Assembly (NCBI GenBank): GCA_023396415.1
Contig: JAEWWJ010000082.1
Span: 1 to 17,452, forward strand
Direction: 5' to 3'
DNA: 17,452 nt
DNA from: Bacteroidota bacterium
GTDB lineage: Bacteria; Bacteroidota; Bacteroidia; Bacteroidales; F082
Shown here: positions 1 to 6,578 of the stretch, piece after piece
Position numbering within the stretch: position 1 is the first letter of the stretch
Layout: every line of letters starts with the position of its first letter
Notes under the pieces: model-generated
The model's input: only the letters and a program-made list of their open reading frames with translations
Database searches by the model: none
Told to the model about the DNA's origin: nothing
Made by a program: the position numbers and the translations under genes

Positions 1-1
1 A

Positions 2-94
2 AACATCGAAAACTTGAGAGCCGGAGCTTACACCCTTCAGTTTGTAAACCAAAAGGGCGAAACCTACAACAAAACAGTGATTATCAACAGATAA
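2..94 (+). CDS. C-terminal end of a secreted protein with T9SS-type sorting tail (partial)
   Basis: The open frame entering from the left edge ends at TAA (92-94) and encodes about 30 residues. The pattern 'NLRAGAYTLQF' followed by a turn with Gly and Glu, then 'YNKTVIINR', fits the end of a type A type IX secretion C-terminal domain (Por secretion tail: an L-x-x-G-x-Y strand, then a lysine-containing strand ending in a basic residue). By family knowledge such proteins cross the outer membrane through the T9SS and lose this tail. The body of the gene is outside the window, so its function cannot be stated. A strong terminator follows 20 bp after the stop. Confidence 0.6.
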   Translation, partial: NIENLRAGAYTLQFVNQKGETYNKTVIINR

Positions 95-113
95 ACACTG
101 ATGTAATACATCT

Positions 114-147
114 AAAAAGGGGAACCGTTACCGGTTCCCCTTTTTTT
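114..147. terminator. Bidirectional rho-independent terminator
   Basis: A perfect 9-bp stem GGGGAACCG (119-127) / CGGTTCCCC (132-140) with a 4-nt loop is flanked by an A-tract (114-118) and a T-tract (141-147). Both strands therefore read as hairpin plus U-run. It sits between two convergent genes, the T9SS-tail gene ending at 94 and the DUF423 gene ending at 195, and can serve both. Confidence 0.9.
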
Positions 148-194
148 ATATCCAAATATAAAAACCTCTTTGTGTTTGAATACCAATGACTCAT

Positions 195-590
195 TTAATG
201 CTTTTCATTTGCCTTAAATGCAGCTATGGATAATAAAATCCATCCGGCAAGAAACGAAAGTCCACCAAGAGGTGTTAATGGGCCAAGCCAAGACCAATTG
301 ATTTGGGTAAGCTCACGCGTGGAAAGCAGATAAATAGATCCACTAAAAAGAATTATGCCAACTAAAAAGGCGTAATAAGCATATTTATAAGGCTTTACAC
401 GAAACTTTTCAGGAAGCGCGACCATGATCAGAATAGCAAGCGCATGATACATTTGGTATTTCACGGCAGTATCAAAACTTTGAACTCCGGCCAAACTAAT
501 ATTGGCTTTCAACCAATGTGCCGCAAGTGCACCCAATGCAACCGAAAGCGCAGCAAGAAGGCTACCGGTAATGATCATTTGTTTTTTCAT
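195..590 (-). CDS. DUF423 family small membrane protein (YgdD-like)
   Basis: 131 residues, the usual length for DUF423 inner-membrane proteins, whose function is unknown. Recognisable family signatures are 'GALAAHWL' near residues 20-28, 'YQMYHALAI' near 45-53, 'LFSGSIYLL' near 81-89 and 'LTPLGGLSFLAGW' near 105-117. About four hydrophobic helices are visible (roughly 5-25, 48-60, 70-90 and 103-125). The start at 588-590 is the only sensible Met: the protein opens MKKQM directly before the first helix. The gene is transcribed away from the divergent vitamin operon (start 684). No exact TAnnTTTG box was found in the short shared upstream region on this strand. Family assignment is firm; role unknown. 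Confidence 0.88.
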   Translation of the reverse strand: MKKQMIITGSLLAALSVALGALAAHWLKANISLAGVQSFDTAVKYQMYHALAILIMVALPEKFRVKPYKYAYYAFLVGIILFSGSIYLLSTRELTQINWSWLGPLTPLGGLSFLAGWILLSIAAFKANEKH

Positions 591-657
591 AATAATTCTT
601 TTTTATAGGTTCAAATTGTGACTTTTTATTCAAGCGCAATAAGCCAAATATTCATTG

Positions 658-665
658 TATTTTTG
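658..665 (+). promoter_or_regulatory. Bacteroidota -7 promoter element for the vitamin operon
   Basis: TATTTTTG matches the Bacteroidota sigma consensus TAnnTTTG and ends 18 bp before the ATG at 684, implying a very short leader. No clear TTG (-33) was found at the expected spacing. There is no THI-box (TPP riboswitch) sequence in this leader. Confidence 0.5.
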
Positions 666-683
666 CAGTCAAATATACAATAT

Positions 684-944
684 ATGACGACTTCAGTTGA
701 AATAAGCTATTATCCGCTTCAATACGATTATGTAGAACCGATCAAAGCATTTATACACCGCTTAAACCAATATCCTGACATAAAAGTTCAAACCAGCGGA
801 ATGAGTACGCAAATTTTTGGAGATTATGATCAGGTGATGGATATTTTAAAGAATGAAATCAAAAAATCTTTCGATGTTCCTCATTCTGTTTTTGTTATGA
901 AAATAGTGAATGCCAATTTGAACCATTCTGATGGCAGTAAATGA
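684..944 (+). CDS. YkoF/MTH1187-like thiamine-binding domain protein
   Basis: 86 residues from ATG 684. An upstream in-frame start at 618 would add 22 residues, but that segment runs through the -7 box (658-665) and is rejected. The sequence opens with a beta strand 'VEISYYPL', has the helix 'YVEPIKAFIHRLNQYP', the strand-turn 'GMSTQIFGDYDQVMDIL' and a last strand 'SVFVMKIVN'. This ferredoxin-like pattern is that of single-domain YkoF-type proteins, whose Bacillus homologue binds thiamine or HMP. It is likely cytoplasmic, as no signal peptide is seen. Its stop overlaps the start of the pnuC-like gene by 14 bp, so the two are translationally linked and it probably binds the transported vitamin or senses it. 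Ligand assignment comes from the family; nothing in the window proves it. Confidence 0.62.
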   Translation: MTTSVEISYYPLQYDYVEPIKAFIHRLNQYPDIKVQTSGMSTQIFGDYDQVMDILKNEIKKSFDVPHSVFVMKIVNANLNHSDGSK

Positions 945-1539
945 GTTTTTCGCTTTGCTTTTGCAAAACATCGCACAGTCGTCTTTTATCGAGATTATTG
1001 CTGTTATCTTCGGCCTCTTAAGCGTTTGGTACAGTACCAAGGTGAATATTTTGGTATATCCTACCGGCATTGTCAGCGTGTTGATTTACGTTTACATTTG
1101 TTTAATGGCCGGGCTATACGCCGATATGTTTATCAATGGAGTTTATTTTGGAATGAGCGTTTATGGTTGGTACAACTGGACCCATCGGCGCGAAAATGAA
1201 AAGGTAATTCCGGTACTTTTTGCCGGAGCGAAACAGAACATCATTGCAATTGCAGTCACATTGGTATCGTTTTTTTTTATTCAACACATCTTAAAAACCT
1301 ACACTGACAGCACCGTTCCAACGATTGACGCCTTCACAACCGCAGTTTTTATAGTGGGAATGTGGCTGATGGCGACCAAAAAAGTCGAAAATTGGATTTA
1401 TTGGATTATTGGAGACATTGTTTCAATCCCGTTATATTTCTACAAAGGATTGGTTTTCACCAGCTTTCAATATCTCGTTTTTCTCATTTTAGCCATTATT
1501 GGATTCATTTCCTGGCGAAAGGAGGCTCTTCGTGCATAA
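931..1539 (+). CDS. pnuC: PnuC-family vitamin transporter (nicotinamide riboside or thiamine)
   Basis: 202 residues with about seven hydrophobic segments, typical PnuC length and topology. Family signatures are 'SVYGWYNW' (76-83) and 'VENWIYWIIGDIVSIPLYFYKG' split across 152-173, with W155 and W158 in the WxxW motif that lines the substrate pocket in characterised PnuC proteins. PnuC carriers are facilitators: the substrate enters down its gradient and is trapped by phosphorylation. The next gene is a NadR-like kinase, fitting that logic. The preceding YkoF-like gene points instead to thiamine, which would make this a PnuT-type carrier. The start at 931 overlaps the preceding gene. The symbol denotes the family only; substrate is undecided. 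Confidence 0.85.
   Translation: MAVNEFFALLLQNIAQSSFIEIIAVIFGLLSVWYSTKVNILVYPTGIVSVLIYVYICLMAGLYADMFINGVYFGMSVYGWYNWTHRRENEKVIPVLFAGAKQNIIAIAVTLVSFFFIQHILKTYTDSTVPTIDAFTTAVFIVGMWLMATKKVENWIYWIIGDIVSIPLYFYKGLVFTSFQYLVFLILAIIGFISWRKEALRA
1518..1525 (+). promoter_or_regulatory. Shine-Dalgarno sequence deciding the GTG start at 1532
   Basis: AAAGGAGG lies inside the end of the pnuC-like gene, 6 nt before GTG 1532-1534. Strong Shine-Dalgarno sites are uncommon in Bacteroidota, so this one selects the GTG over an upstream in-frame TTG at 1499. Confidence 0.6.
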
Positions 1540-2053
1540 GCGCATCGCCATCCTTGGGCCCGAATCTACCGGAAAATCATGGCTTTCACAAAACCTCGCC
1601 GCACATTATAAAACGGTTTGGATTCAAGAATATGCCCGCGAGTATCTGCACAATCAACCGTTAGATTACAGCTTGAGCGATATTGAAAACATTGCCTCAC
1701 AACAGTTTAGTAATAATTTAGGAGTCGGACATACCATCAACAAATTTCTATTTGCTGATACCGAAATGCTGGTTTGTTATATCTGGGCCGAATATGTTTT
1801 TGGAAATGTACCCCAAAGCATTGCAACCTTAACCCATCAGCAGCATTTTGACTTATATTTGCTCTGCAATGTTGATATTGCTTGGGAACCCGATCCACTT
1901 CGCGAACATCCCAACGAAAGACAAGTCCTTTTTAATCGGTATTTAAATGAAATTACAAAGAGAAATTGGCCGTTTTCAATTGTCAAAGGCACTGGAATTG
2001 AAAGACTACAATCAGCAATCACCGCAATTGATCAACGATTAAAACGCAGTTAA
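1532..2053 (+). CDS. NadR-like P-loop kinase/ATPase
   Basis: 173 residues from GTG 1532, which overlaps the end of the transporter gene by 8 bp. The Walker A motif 'GPESTGKS' is at residues 9-16, followed by 'EYAREYL', the tyrosine/arginine motif of the C-terminal ribosylnicotinamide kinase domain of NadR. The later 'REHPNERQVLF' and the final 'IVKGTGIERLQSAI' also fit that family (often annotated AAA_28 ATPase). The NadR N-terminal regulator and adenylyltransferase domains are absent; this is the kinase domain alone. Expected role is ATP-dependent phosphorylation of the vitamin brought in by the PnuC-like protein, nicotinamide riboside by homology. Thiamine is the alternative, suggested by the first gene. 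A start at TTG 1499 would add 11 residues overlapping pnuC; it is less likely given the Shine-Dalgarno site. Confidence 0.78.
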   Translation: MHKRIAILGPESTGKSWLSQNLAAHYKTVWIQEYAREYLHNQPLDYSLSDIENIASQQFSNNLGVGHTINKFLFADTEMLVCYIWAEYVFGNVPQSIATLTHQQHFDLYLLCNVDIAWEPDPLREHPNERQVLFNRYLNEITKRNWPFSIVKGTGIERLQSAITAIDQRLKRS

Positions 2054-3226
2054 ATGACTGATATAAAACATATTATGTTTCTATCACGCTGGTATCCCAA
2101 CAAAACCGATCCTATGTTTGGGTTGTTTGTGAAACGCCATGCCGAAGCAGTTGCTGCCAAAACCCAAGTTTCAGTTGCTTACGTTCATGGCATAAAAGAG
2201 CAGGAGCAAAAATACGTGATTGAGCAACAGCAAAGTGGCTCTCTACATGAAATACAAGTCTATTACCGACAACCCAAAATCCCTATTCCAATTCTTGGTA
2301 AAATTTTTCAAACCATTCGTTTTTATTCGGCATTACAAAAGGCATCTCACCAAATGGTGTTGCTTCATGGAAAACCGGATTTTATTCACGTGCACATTTT
2401 AACCCGTTTGGCTTTGTTTGCCTTGTGGAAAAAAAAGACCCAAGGCATTCGCTATGGCATCACCGAGCATTGGTCGCGCTATTTACCGCTAAGAAACGAA
2501 TTTCATGGCCAATGGCGCAAAATCCTCACCAAATGGGTTGTTCAACAGTCAGCATTTATCACAACAGCCTCCGAAAATCTTGCATTAGCCATGCAAAACT
2601 TAGGCCTTCGCCATTCAAATTATAGCGTTTTGCCCAATGTTGTGGACACCGATTTGTTTCAACCAATGGAGGCTAAACGACAAAATTTCCGTTTTGTACA
2701 TATCAGCTGTTTCGAAGACCGCTCAAAAAACATCAGCGGATTATTGAGGACAATTGTCGAATTAAAGAAAATTCGCACTGATTTTGAATTTGTTATGATC
2801 GGCGAAGGCATTGATGACGCTATGATTCGTGCCACAGCCCAACTACTCGGTCTTCAAGCTCCGGAGTTGCGTTTTACGGGAATGTTACAAGGTAAAACCT
2901 TGGCTTCAACACTCGCTGATGCAGATGCATTAGTGCTTTTCAGCAATTACGAAAACCTTCCTGTGGTGATTCCCGAAGCCATGTCATGCGGTTTGCCGAT
3001 AATTGCAACCCGTGTTGGCGGCATATCAGAATTGGTAAATGGAGAAAACGGATTGTTGGTTGCCCCCGGTGATGAAGTTGCTTTATTGGATGCACTTCAA
3101 AAAATGATATTGTTGAAACCCACTTTCAACAAGCGTGTCATCCGCAACACAGTTGTCAATCAGAACAGTAAAAAGGCAGTCGCTGAATTTCTGTGGAAGC
3201 TATATAACAGCGCATTAACGTCTTAA
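2054..3226 (+). CDS. Family 4 (GT-B) glycosyltransferase
   Basis: 390 residues, a normal GT4 length. The N-terminal half holds a 'SRWYPNKTDPMFGLFVKRHA' acceptor-side motif (11-30), common in GT4 enzymes with an N-terminal glycosyltransferase-4-type domain. The C-terminal half has the donor-binding pattern: 'RFTGML' (273-278) and the EX7E motif with E300 and E308 in 'NYENLPVVIPEAMSCGLPII', then 'VGGISELV'. No membrane segment or signal peptide is seen, so it acts in the cytoplasm, probably on a lipid-linked or surface-glycan acceptor. Sugar and acceptor cannot be predicted. ATG follows the kinase stop with no gap, so it belongs to the same operon, though no functional link to vitamin uptake is obvious. 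It converges on the usp gene with a 2-bp gap and no terminator between them. Confidence 0.88.
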   Translation: MTDIKHIMFLSRWYPNKTDPMFGLFVKRHAEAVAAKTQVSVAYVHGIKEQEQKYVIEQQQSGSLHEIQVYYRQPKIPIPILGKIFQTIRFYSALQKASHQMVLLHGKPDFIHVHILTRLALFALWKKKTQGIRYGITEHWSRYLPLRNEFHGQWRKILTKWVVQQSAFITTASENLALAMQNLGLRHSNYSVLPNVVDTDLFQPMEAKRQNFRFVHISCFEDRSKNISGLLRTIVELKKIRTDFEFVMIGEGIDDAMIRATAQLLGLQAPELRFTGMLQGKTLASTLADADALVLFSNYENLPVVIPEAMSCGLPIIATRVGGISELVNGENGLLVAPGDEVALLDALQKMILLKPTFNKRVIRNTVVNQNSKKAVAEFLWKLYNSALTS

Positions 3227-3228
3227 TT

Positions 3229-4098
3229 TCATTCCGGAAGCCGGAAAGTCAGCATCGGAATTCCAAGGTTAAAGAAGTCGTCTTTTCCAACTTTATCTTT
3301 AAAAATATAGTCGAGCCATGTTCGTTTATGAGCAATAAATGCGGCCATACTGATGTGATGTTGGTCACAAAAAAGCTTCATAGCTTCGCGCGCTGAGTCG
3401 GTTCTGATCAGCTCAAAACGAATCTGGTACTTTGCCTCTTCCATTTTAAACGCCTGCCGCAACTCCTCCATCAGCAGAAAAGCTTTGCTGTCGTTGTCAT
3501 CGAGCAGAAAATGCACCACATGAATTACAGGATGATAAAGTGAAGTTAATTCAATTAACTGATTCAAGGTCAACACTTCAAACTGGCTAAAGTTGGTAGC
3601 ATACATGATTTGGCTGCCGGGTGTCCATTGGTAGCCCACAGGAATGGCCAACACCGGAACGTTAACTTTTGCCATAATACTTTTTGCGATACTACCTTCC
3701 AAAAAACCTTTGTGACCTTTTCCCGACGTCCCCATCAAAATAAGATCGGGCTTTTCATTTTCGGTTAAAACAAGCAATTCTTGCTCCGGATCGCCTCCTT
3801 TAAGGACGGTTGTGATGGTAATTCCGCTAATTTTTTGTGAGCCGATTTCATCTTCCAAAATTTTTCTTTTCTCGGCCATAAAAATCTCTGCTTGTTTTTC
3901 CATCTCGGCCAACAGTTCCCTATTGAAAAAAGTATCTGCATCAAGACCTCCCGGAAAACTACTGTCCCCCATCAAAATTTGATCCATATAGGCATGGAAC
4001 AAAAGAATCTCCCCGCCGGTAACCTTCATCAAATCAATGGCATAAGGAAAAAGCATACTGTTCTCTTCACTAAAATCGGTAGAAAGGATTATTTTCAT
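3229..4098 (-). CDS. Tandem universal stress protein (UspA family)
   Basis: 289 residues, two Usp units. The first (1-153) opens 'MKIILSTDFSE' with the acidic residue expected at the nucleotide pocket. It carries the glycine-rich stretch 'GTSGKGHKGFLEGS' (123-136), close to the ATP-binding G-x2-G-x9-G-S/T pattern but with eight rather than nine residues between the second and third glycine. The second (about 163-289) keeps the opening strand 'IMYATNFS' but lacks the glycine motif, as is usual when one half of a tandem Usp no longer binds nucleotide. These cytoplasmic proteins accumulate under stress or stationary phase; the biochemical role is usually unknown. A 16-bp palindrome lies just upstream and suggests a specific regulator. 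Confidence 0.88.
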   Translation of the reverse strand: MKIILSTDFSEENSMLFPYAIDLMKVTGGEILLFHAYMDQILMGDSSFPGGLDADTFFNRELLAEMEKQAEIFMAEKRKILEDEIGSQKISGITITTVLKGGDPEQELLVLTENEKPDLILMGTSGKGHKGFLEGSIAKSIMAKVNVPVLAIPVGYQWTPGSQIMYATNFSQFEVLTLNQLIELTSLYHPVIHVVHFLLDDNDSKAFLLMEELRQAFKMEEAKYQIRFELIRTDSAREAMKLFCDQHHISMAAFIAHKRTWLDYIFKDKVGKDDFFNLGIPMLTFRLPE

Positions 4099-4123
4099 GG
4101 CAAGGGTGGTTTAATGTTTTTGG

Positions 4124-4139
4124 GGTGTAAAGTTACACC
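4124..4139 (-). promoter_or_regulatory. Palindromic operator candidate overlapping the usp promoter
   Basis: GGTGTAA-AG-TTACACC is a perfect 7+2+7 inverted repeat, 25 bp upstream of the usp start codon. On the minus strand it contains TAACTTTA (4128-4135), one mismatch from the TAnnTTTG -7 element, so a bound dimeric regulator would block the promoter. The regulator is unknown. Confidence 0.4.
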
Positions 4140-4306
4140 ACTCCATAAGTTAAAACAAATAAAAAGCTGTTGAAAACAGAAGTTAGAGCCAATCTGTGTT
4201 GGAGTTGCATACTACATCATCACTACAGTTTAAAGAAAAAGCCAATAAAACCAATAGTTTTACAAAATCCGTGTTAGTAAACCCATTTAGATTGAATTAA
4301 AAATAA

Positions 4307-4314
4307 TACTTTTG
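4307..4314 (+). promoter_or_regulatory. -7 promoter element for the small membrane-protein gene
   Basis: TACTTTTG matches TAnnTTTG exactly and lies 45 bp before the ATG at 4360. A TTT-rich -33-like stretch (4286-4288) lies 18 bp upstream. The region 4140-4306 otherwise holds nothing recognisable. Confidence 0.45.
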
Positions 4315-4359
4315 ATGTATCAATCAATTTTGGTTGAAGAACGTTAAATACTTGCTGGC

Positions 4360-4476
4360 ATGATTGCACTAATTGTTTTGATTGGCTTTTCGGCAATTGG
4401 TATTGGTGCGCTAGTAAATGCAGTTCGAAATGCGCCTTATCTCAGGGAGCACGAAGATTGTCGCTATAAGGAGTAA
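4360..4476 (+). CDS. Small single-span membrane protein (38 aa), unrecognised
   Basis: An open frame of 38 codons plus TAA. It opens 'MIALIVLIGFSAIGIGALVN', an uninterrupted hydrophobic helix of about 20 residues, and continues with a short charged tail rich in Arg, Glu, Asp and Lys and containing one Cys near the end. This is the shape of a one-pass inner-membrane microprotein with a cytoplasmic or periplasmic tail. Support is the exact -7 box at 4307-4314 and a strong terminator 40 bp after the stop, which together form a complete small transcription unit. I do not recognise the family. The alternatives are chance coding in a leader or a small RNA occupying the same unit. Confidence 0.55.
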   Translation: MIALIVLIGFSAIGIGALVNAVRNAPYLREHEDCRYKE

Positions 4477-4505
4477 AAACCATGCCGAAAAGCGAATTAT
4501 GATGG

Positions 4506-4545
4506 AAAGAAAAAAGGCTGAATCAAATGATTCAGCCTTTTTTTT
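4506..4545. terminator. Bidirectional rho-independent terminator
   Basis: Perfect 10-bp stem GGCTGAATCA (4516-4525) / TGATTCAGCC (4528-4537), with an A-rich left flank (4506-4515) and eight T on the right (4538-4545). It ends the small membrane-protein unit on the plus strand and the slyD-type gene on the minus strand, whose stop codon overlaps the T-tract. Confidence 0.88.
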
Positions 4546-5170
4546 AATGACATCCACAACCACCGGCATGTTCGTGCTGGTGATGGTGATGGTGATCATC
4601 ATTGTCGTTGCAACCACAACCCCCACTTGATTTTTCGTGGCTGTGACCGCCACCGCAGCAACTGTCTTCTGGGGTTCCGCATCCGCATCCTGAAGCTACA
4701 GGGTTTAACTCTTCGTAGGTAGCTTCTCTCACGTTCACAATTTCACCTTTCGCGAAAAGGCTTTTACCAGCCAACGGATGGTTAAAATCCATTGATACAG
4801 CCGATTCGCTAACTGAAACTACGCGTCCATCGAAAGGGTTTCCTTCGCCATCCATCATTGGAATCGTATTTCCCACAACCAAAGTATCGGGTTTAATTTC
4901 GCCGTTTACCATGAAAACGCTTTTTGGCACCTCCATTAATAACTCACTGTTATAATCGCCAAACGATTCATCTGGGCTTAACAAAAACTCAAATTTATCG
5001 CCTGAACGCAACCCAATGAGCTTTTCCTCGAAACTACGCAACAACCTTCCGGTTCCAAAAATCATGGTGCGAGGTTGCACCATATCAGCTTTTTCAAGGA
5101 GTTCACCGGCCTCATTTTCAACATGTATGACATATGAAATGACTCCTACTCTATTTTTTTCTATTCTCAT
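4544..5170 (-). CDS. slyD: SlyD-type FKBP peptidyl-prolyl cis-trans isomerase with metal-binding tail
   Basis: 208 residues from ATG 5168-5170. An in-frame Met 18 codons further upstream would pass through an A/T-rich leader and is rejected. The FKBP half starts 'VGVISYVIHVE', the insert-in-flap region spans about 70-130, and the SlyD hallmark 'FNHPLAGKSLFA' is at 129-140. The tail (160-208) is made of Cys/Gly/His runs: CGCG, CCGGG, CGC, a five-His run and a final CGCH, in all eight Cys and ten His. Related tails bind Ni, Zn or Cu and in enterobacteria help nickel delivery to hydrogenase. Known role of the family: prolyl isomerisation and chaperone activity in the cytosol. No hydrogenase or urease gene is in the window, so a nickel role here is only possible. 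Confidence 0.9.
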   Translation of the reverse strand: MRIEKNRVGVISYVIHVENEAGELLEKADMVQPRTMIFGTGRLLRSFEEKLIGLRSGDKFEFLLSPDESFGDYNSELLMEVPKSVFMVNGEIKPDTLVVGNTIPMMDGEGNPFDGRVVSVSESAVSMDFNHPLAGKSLFAKGEIVNVREATYEELNPVASGCGCGTPEDSCCGGGHSHEKSSGGCGCNDNDDHHHHHQHEHAGGCGCH

Positions 5171-5223
5171 TTTTTTATAATTATTGATCCGAATGAAAAG
5201 GACTGCACCAAACAGCCACGGCA

Positions 5224-5231
5224 CAAAATTA
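5224..5231 (-). promoter_or_regulatory. -7 promoter element for the slyD-type gene
   Basis: The plus strand reads CAAAATTA, so the minus strand carries TAATTTTG, an exact TAnnTTTG match 53 bp upstream of the start codon at 5170. Confidence 0.45.
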
Positions 5232-5323
5232 GTATAATTCTTTTATTTAGAATGGTTATAAATATTAAAGATACTTTATTCAACAAAACAAACGTTTCAA
5301 CAGGTGAGCGCTACATTTTGTTT

Positions 5324-6553
5324 TTAAAAATTCGACAAATAGGCTTGCAAACTATCTTCAGTTTCGAGGTCTAATTTTTTTCTTAACCGATAGCGGGCCA
5401 TATCAATACTTTTGGGATTCTGAAAAGTGATAGAAGCAATTTCCTTTGTACTCATATTAAGTTTCAAAAAGGCACATAACTTTTGCTCCTTGCCTTTGAT
5501 GTTGGGGTGTGCACGACGCAGATTTTTGTAAAAATCTACATGCACCTCGTTGAAGCTTTTCTCAAACTCAACCCAAATCTTGTCGTTGATGGCCAATTTA
5601 TAATTGGTGGCAATACCTCCCACCAACTTACGCACATTGGCATCGCCCAAGGAGTTTACCTTATGGATGTCCTTCATAATTTTTTCATTCAACACACTGG
5701 TTTGAATGAGTCTCATACTGATGCTGGCCAAATCATTTTTATGCCGTTGCAAATCGTTGGCATGTTTCTTTTTAATGTCGGTTAAATCGCCAATGATGCA
5801 CAAAATTCCTGTTAAACCGTTGTTTTGTCCTCGCACTTGGACCTTAGTAAACAAAAGATCGCGAAGGTTTCCGTCGTGAAGCGTGGTAAGGCTTTCAAAT
5901 TTTACCAAATCGTTTCGGGTTTGCAACAATTCTGCATCTTTTTGGCGATGAATGGCTCTTTCAAAATCGTTAAAACACTGATAATAATTACTTTGCAAGT
6001 TACCTATGGAAAGAAAATCTTTTTTAAAAGAATCGTTGTAGATTAAAACCTCCCCTGAATTGCGATAGTAAACAACCGGTTCGGGAATCATATTGATAAG
6101 ATAATTGAGAAAAACATTGGCATCACGAATGGTATCGTTCATGCTTTTTATTCGACTGATGTAATCCGACACCATGATCATGGCGTTTACGCGTGCCTGA
6201 AGCTCAATTCCATCAATGGGTTTTCGCAAAAAATCTGTAGCGCCGGCTTCGAGAGCAAGGCGCAAATGTTCCGAAGTAACCATCACCCCGGTAGCCATAA
6301 TCACCGGAATTTCAGCGGTTTTCACATCAGATTTCAACATACGGATGAGTTCAATGCCGTTGAGGTCGGGCATGTCCCAGTCCGTGATGATAAGATTTGG
6401 TTTTTTTGCAAGTGCTACTTTAAAGGCTGTTCGTCCGCTGTTGGCCTGCAAAAATGTGTAGTCGGTAAATGATTCCTGGAGCATTTCAAAAATTGAAAGT
6501 ACCACCGAGGGATCGTCATCAACGACAAGTATAGACCGATCTATCTTCTTCAT
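5324..6553 (-). CDS. Response regulator: REC - PAS-like - LuxR-type HTH
   Basis: 409 residues. The receiver domain (7-125) has the acidic pocket D12-D14, phospho-acceptor D58 in 'IITDWDMP', switch residue T88 and conserved K111 in 'FLRKPID'. A PAS-like segment follows (about 150-265; 'NMIPEPVVYYRNSGEVLIYN'), then a helical stretch. The C-terminus (about 330-409) has the pattern 'WVEFEKSFNEVHVDFYKNL' then 'KLNMSTKEIASI' and 'MARYRLRKKLDL', a LuxR-type helix-turn-helix seen in many Bacteroidota regulators. It is thus a cytoplasmic DNA-binding regulator whose output may also depend on a PAS ligand. It starts 25 bp after the histidine kinase gene and is its probable partner. No clear terminator follows its stop. 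Target genes are unknown. Confidence 0.88.
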   Translation of the reverse strand: MKKIDRSILVVDDDPSVVLSIFEMLQESFTDYTFLQANSGRTAFKVALAKKPNLIITDWDMPDLNGIELIRMLKSDVKTAEIPVIMATGVMVTSEHLRLALEAGATDFLRKPIDGIELQARVNAMIMVSDYISRIKSMNDTIRDANVFLNYLINMIPEPVVYYRNSGEVLIYNDSFKKDFLSIGNLQSNYYQCFNDFERAIHRQKDAELLQTRNDLVKFESLTTLHDGNLRDLLFTKVQVRGQNNGLTGILCIIGDLTDIKKKHANDLQRHKNDLASISMRLIQTSVLNEKIMKDIHKVNSLGDANVRKLVGGIATNYKLAINDKIWVEFEKSFNEVHVDFYKNLRRAHPNIKGKEQKLCAFLKLNMSTKEIASITFQNPKSIDMARYRLRKKLDLETEDSLQAYLSNF

Positions 6554-6578
6554 TATATGATTATTAACGTCATTAGTT

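Noticed and set aside
618..683. Earlier start for the YkoF-like gene adding 22 residues
   Set aside because: The extension runs over the -7 element at 658-665, and the family domain begins right after ATG 684.
595..683. TPP riboswitch before the YkoF-pnuC-kinase operon
   Set aside because: The leader is under 90 bp and lacks the conserved CTGAGA core; there is no room for the aptamer.
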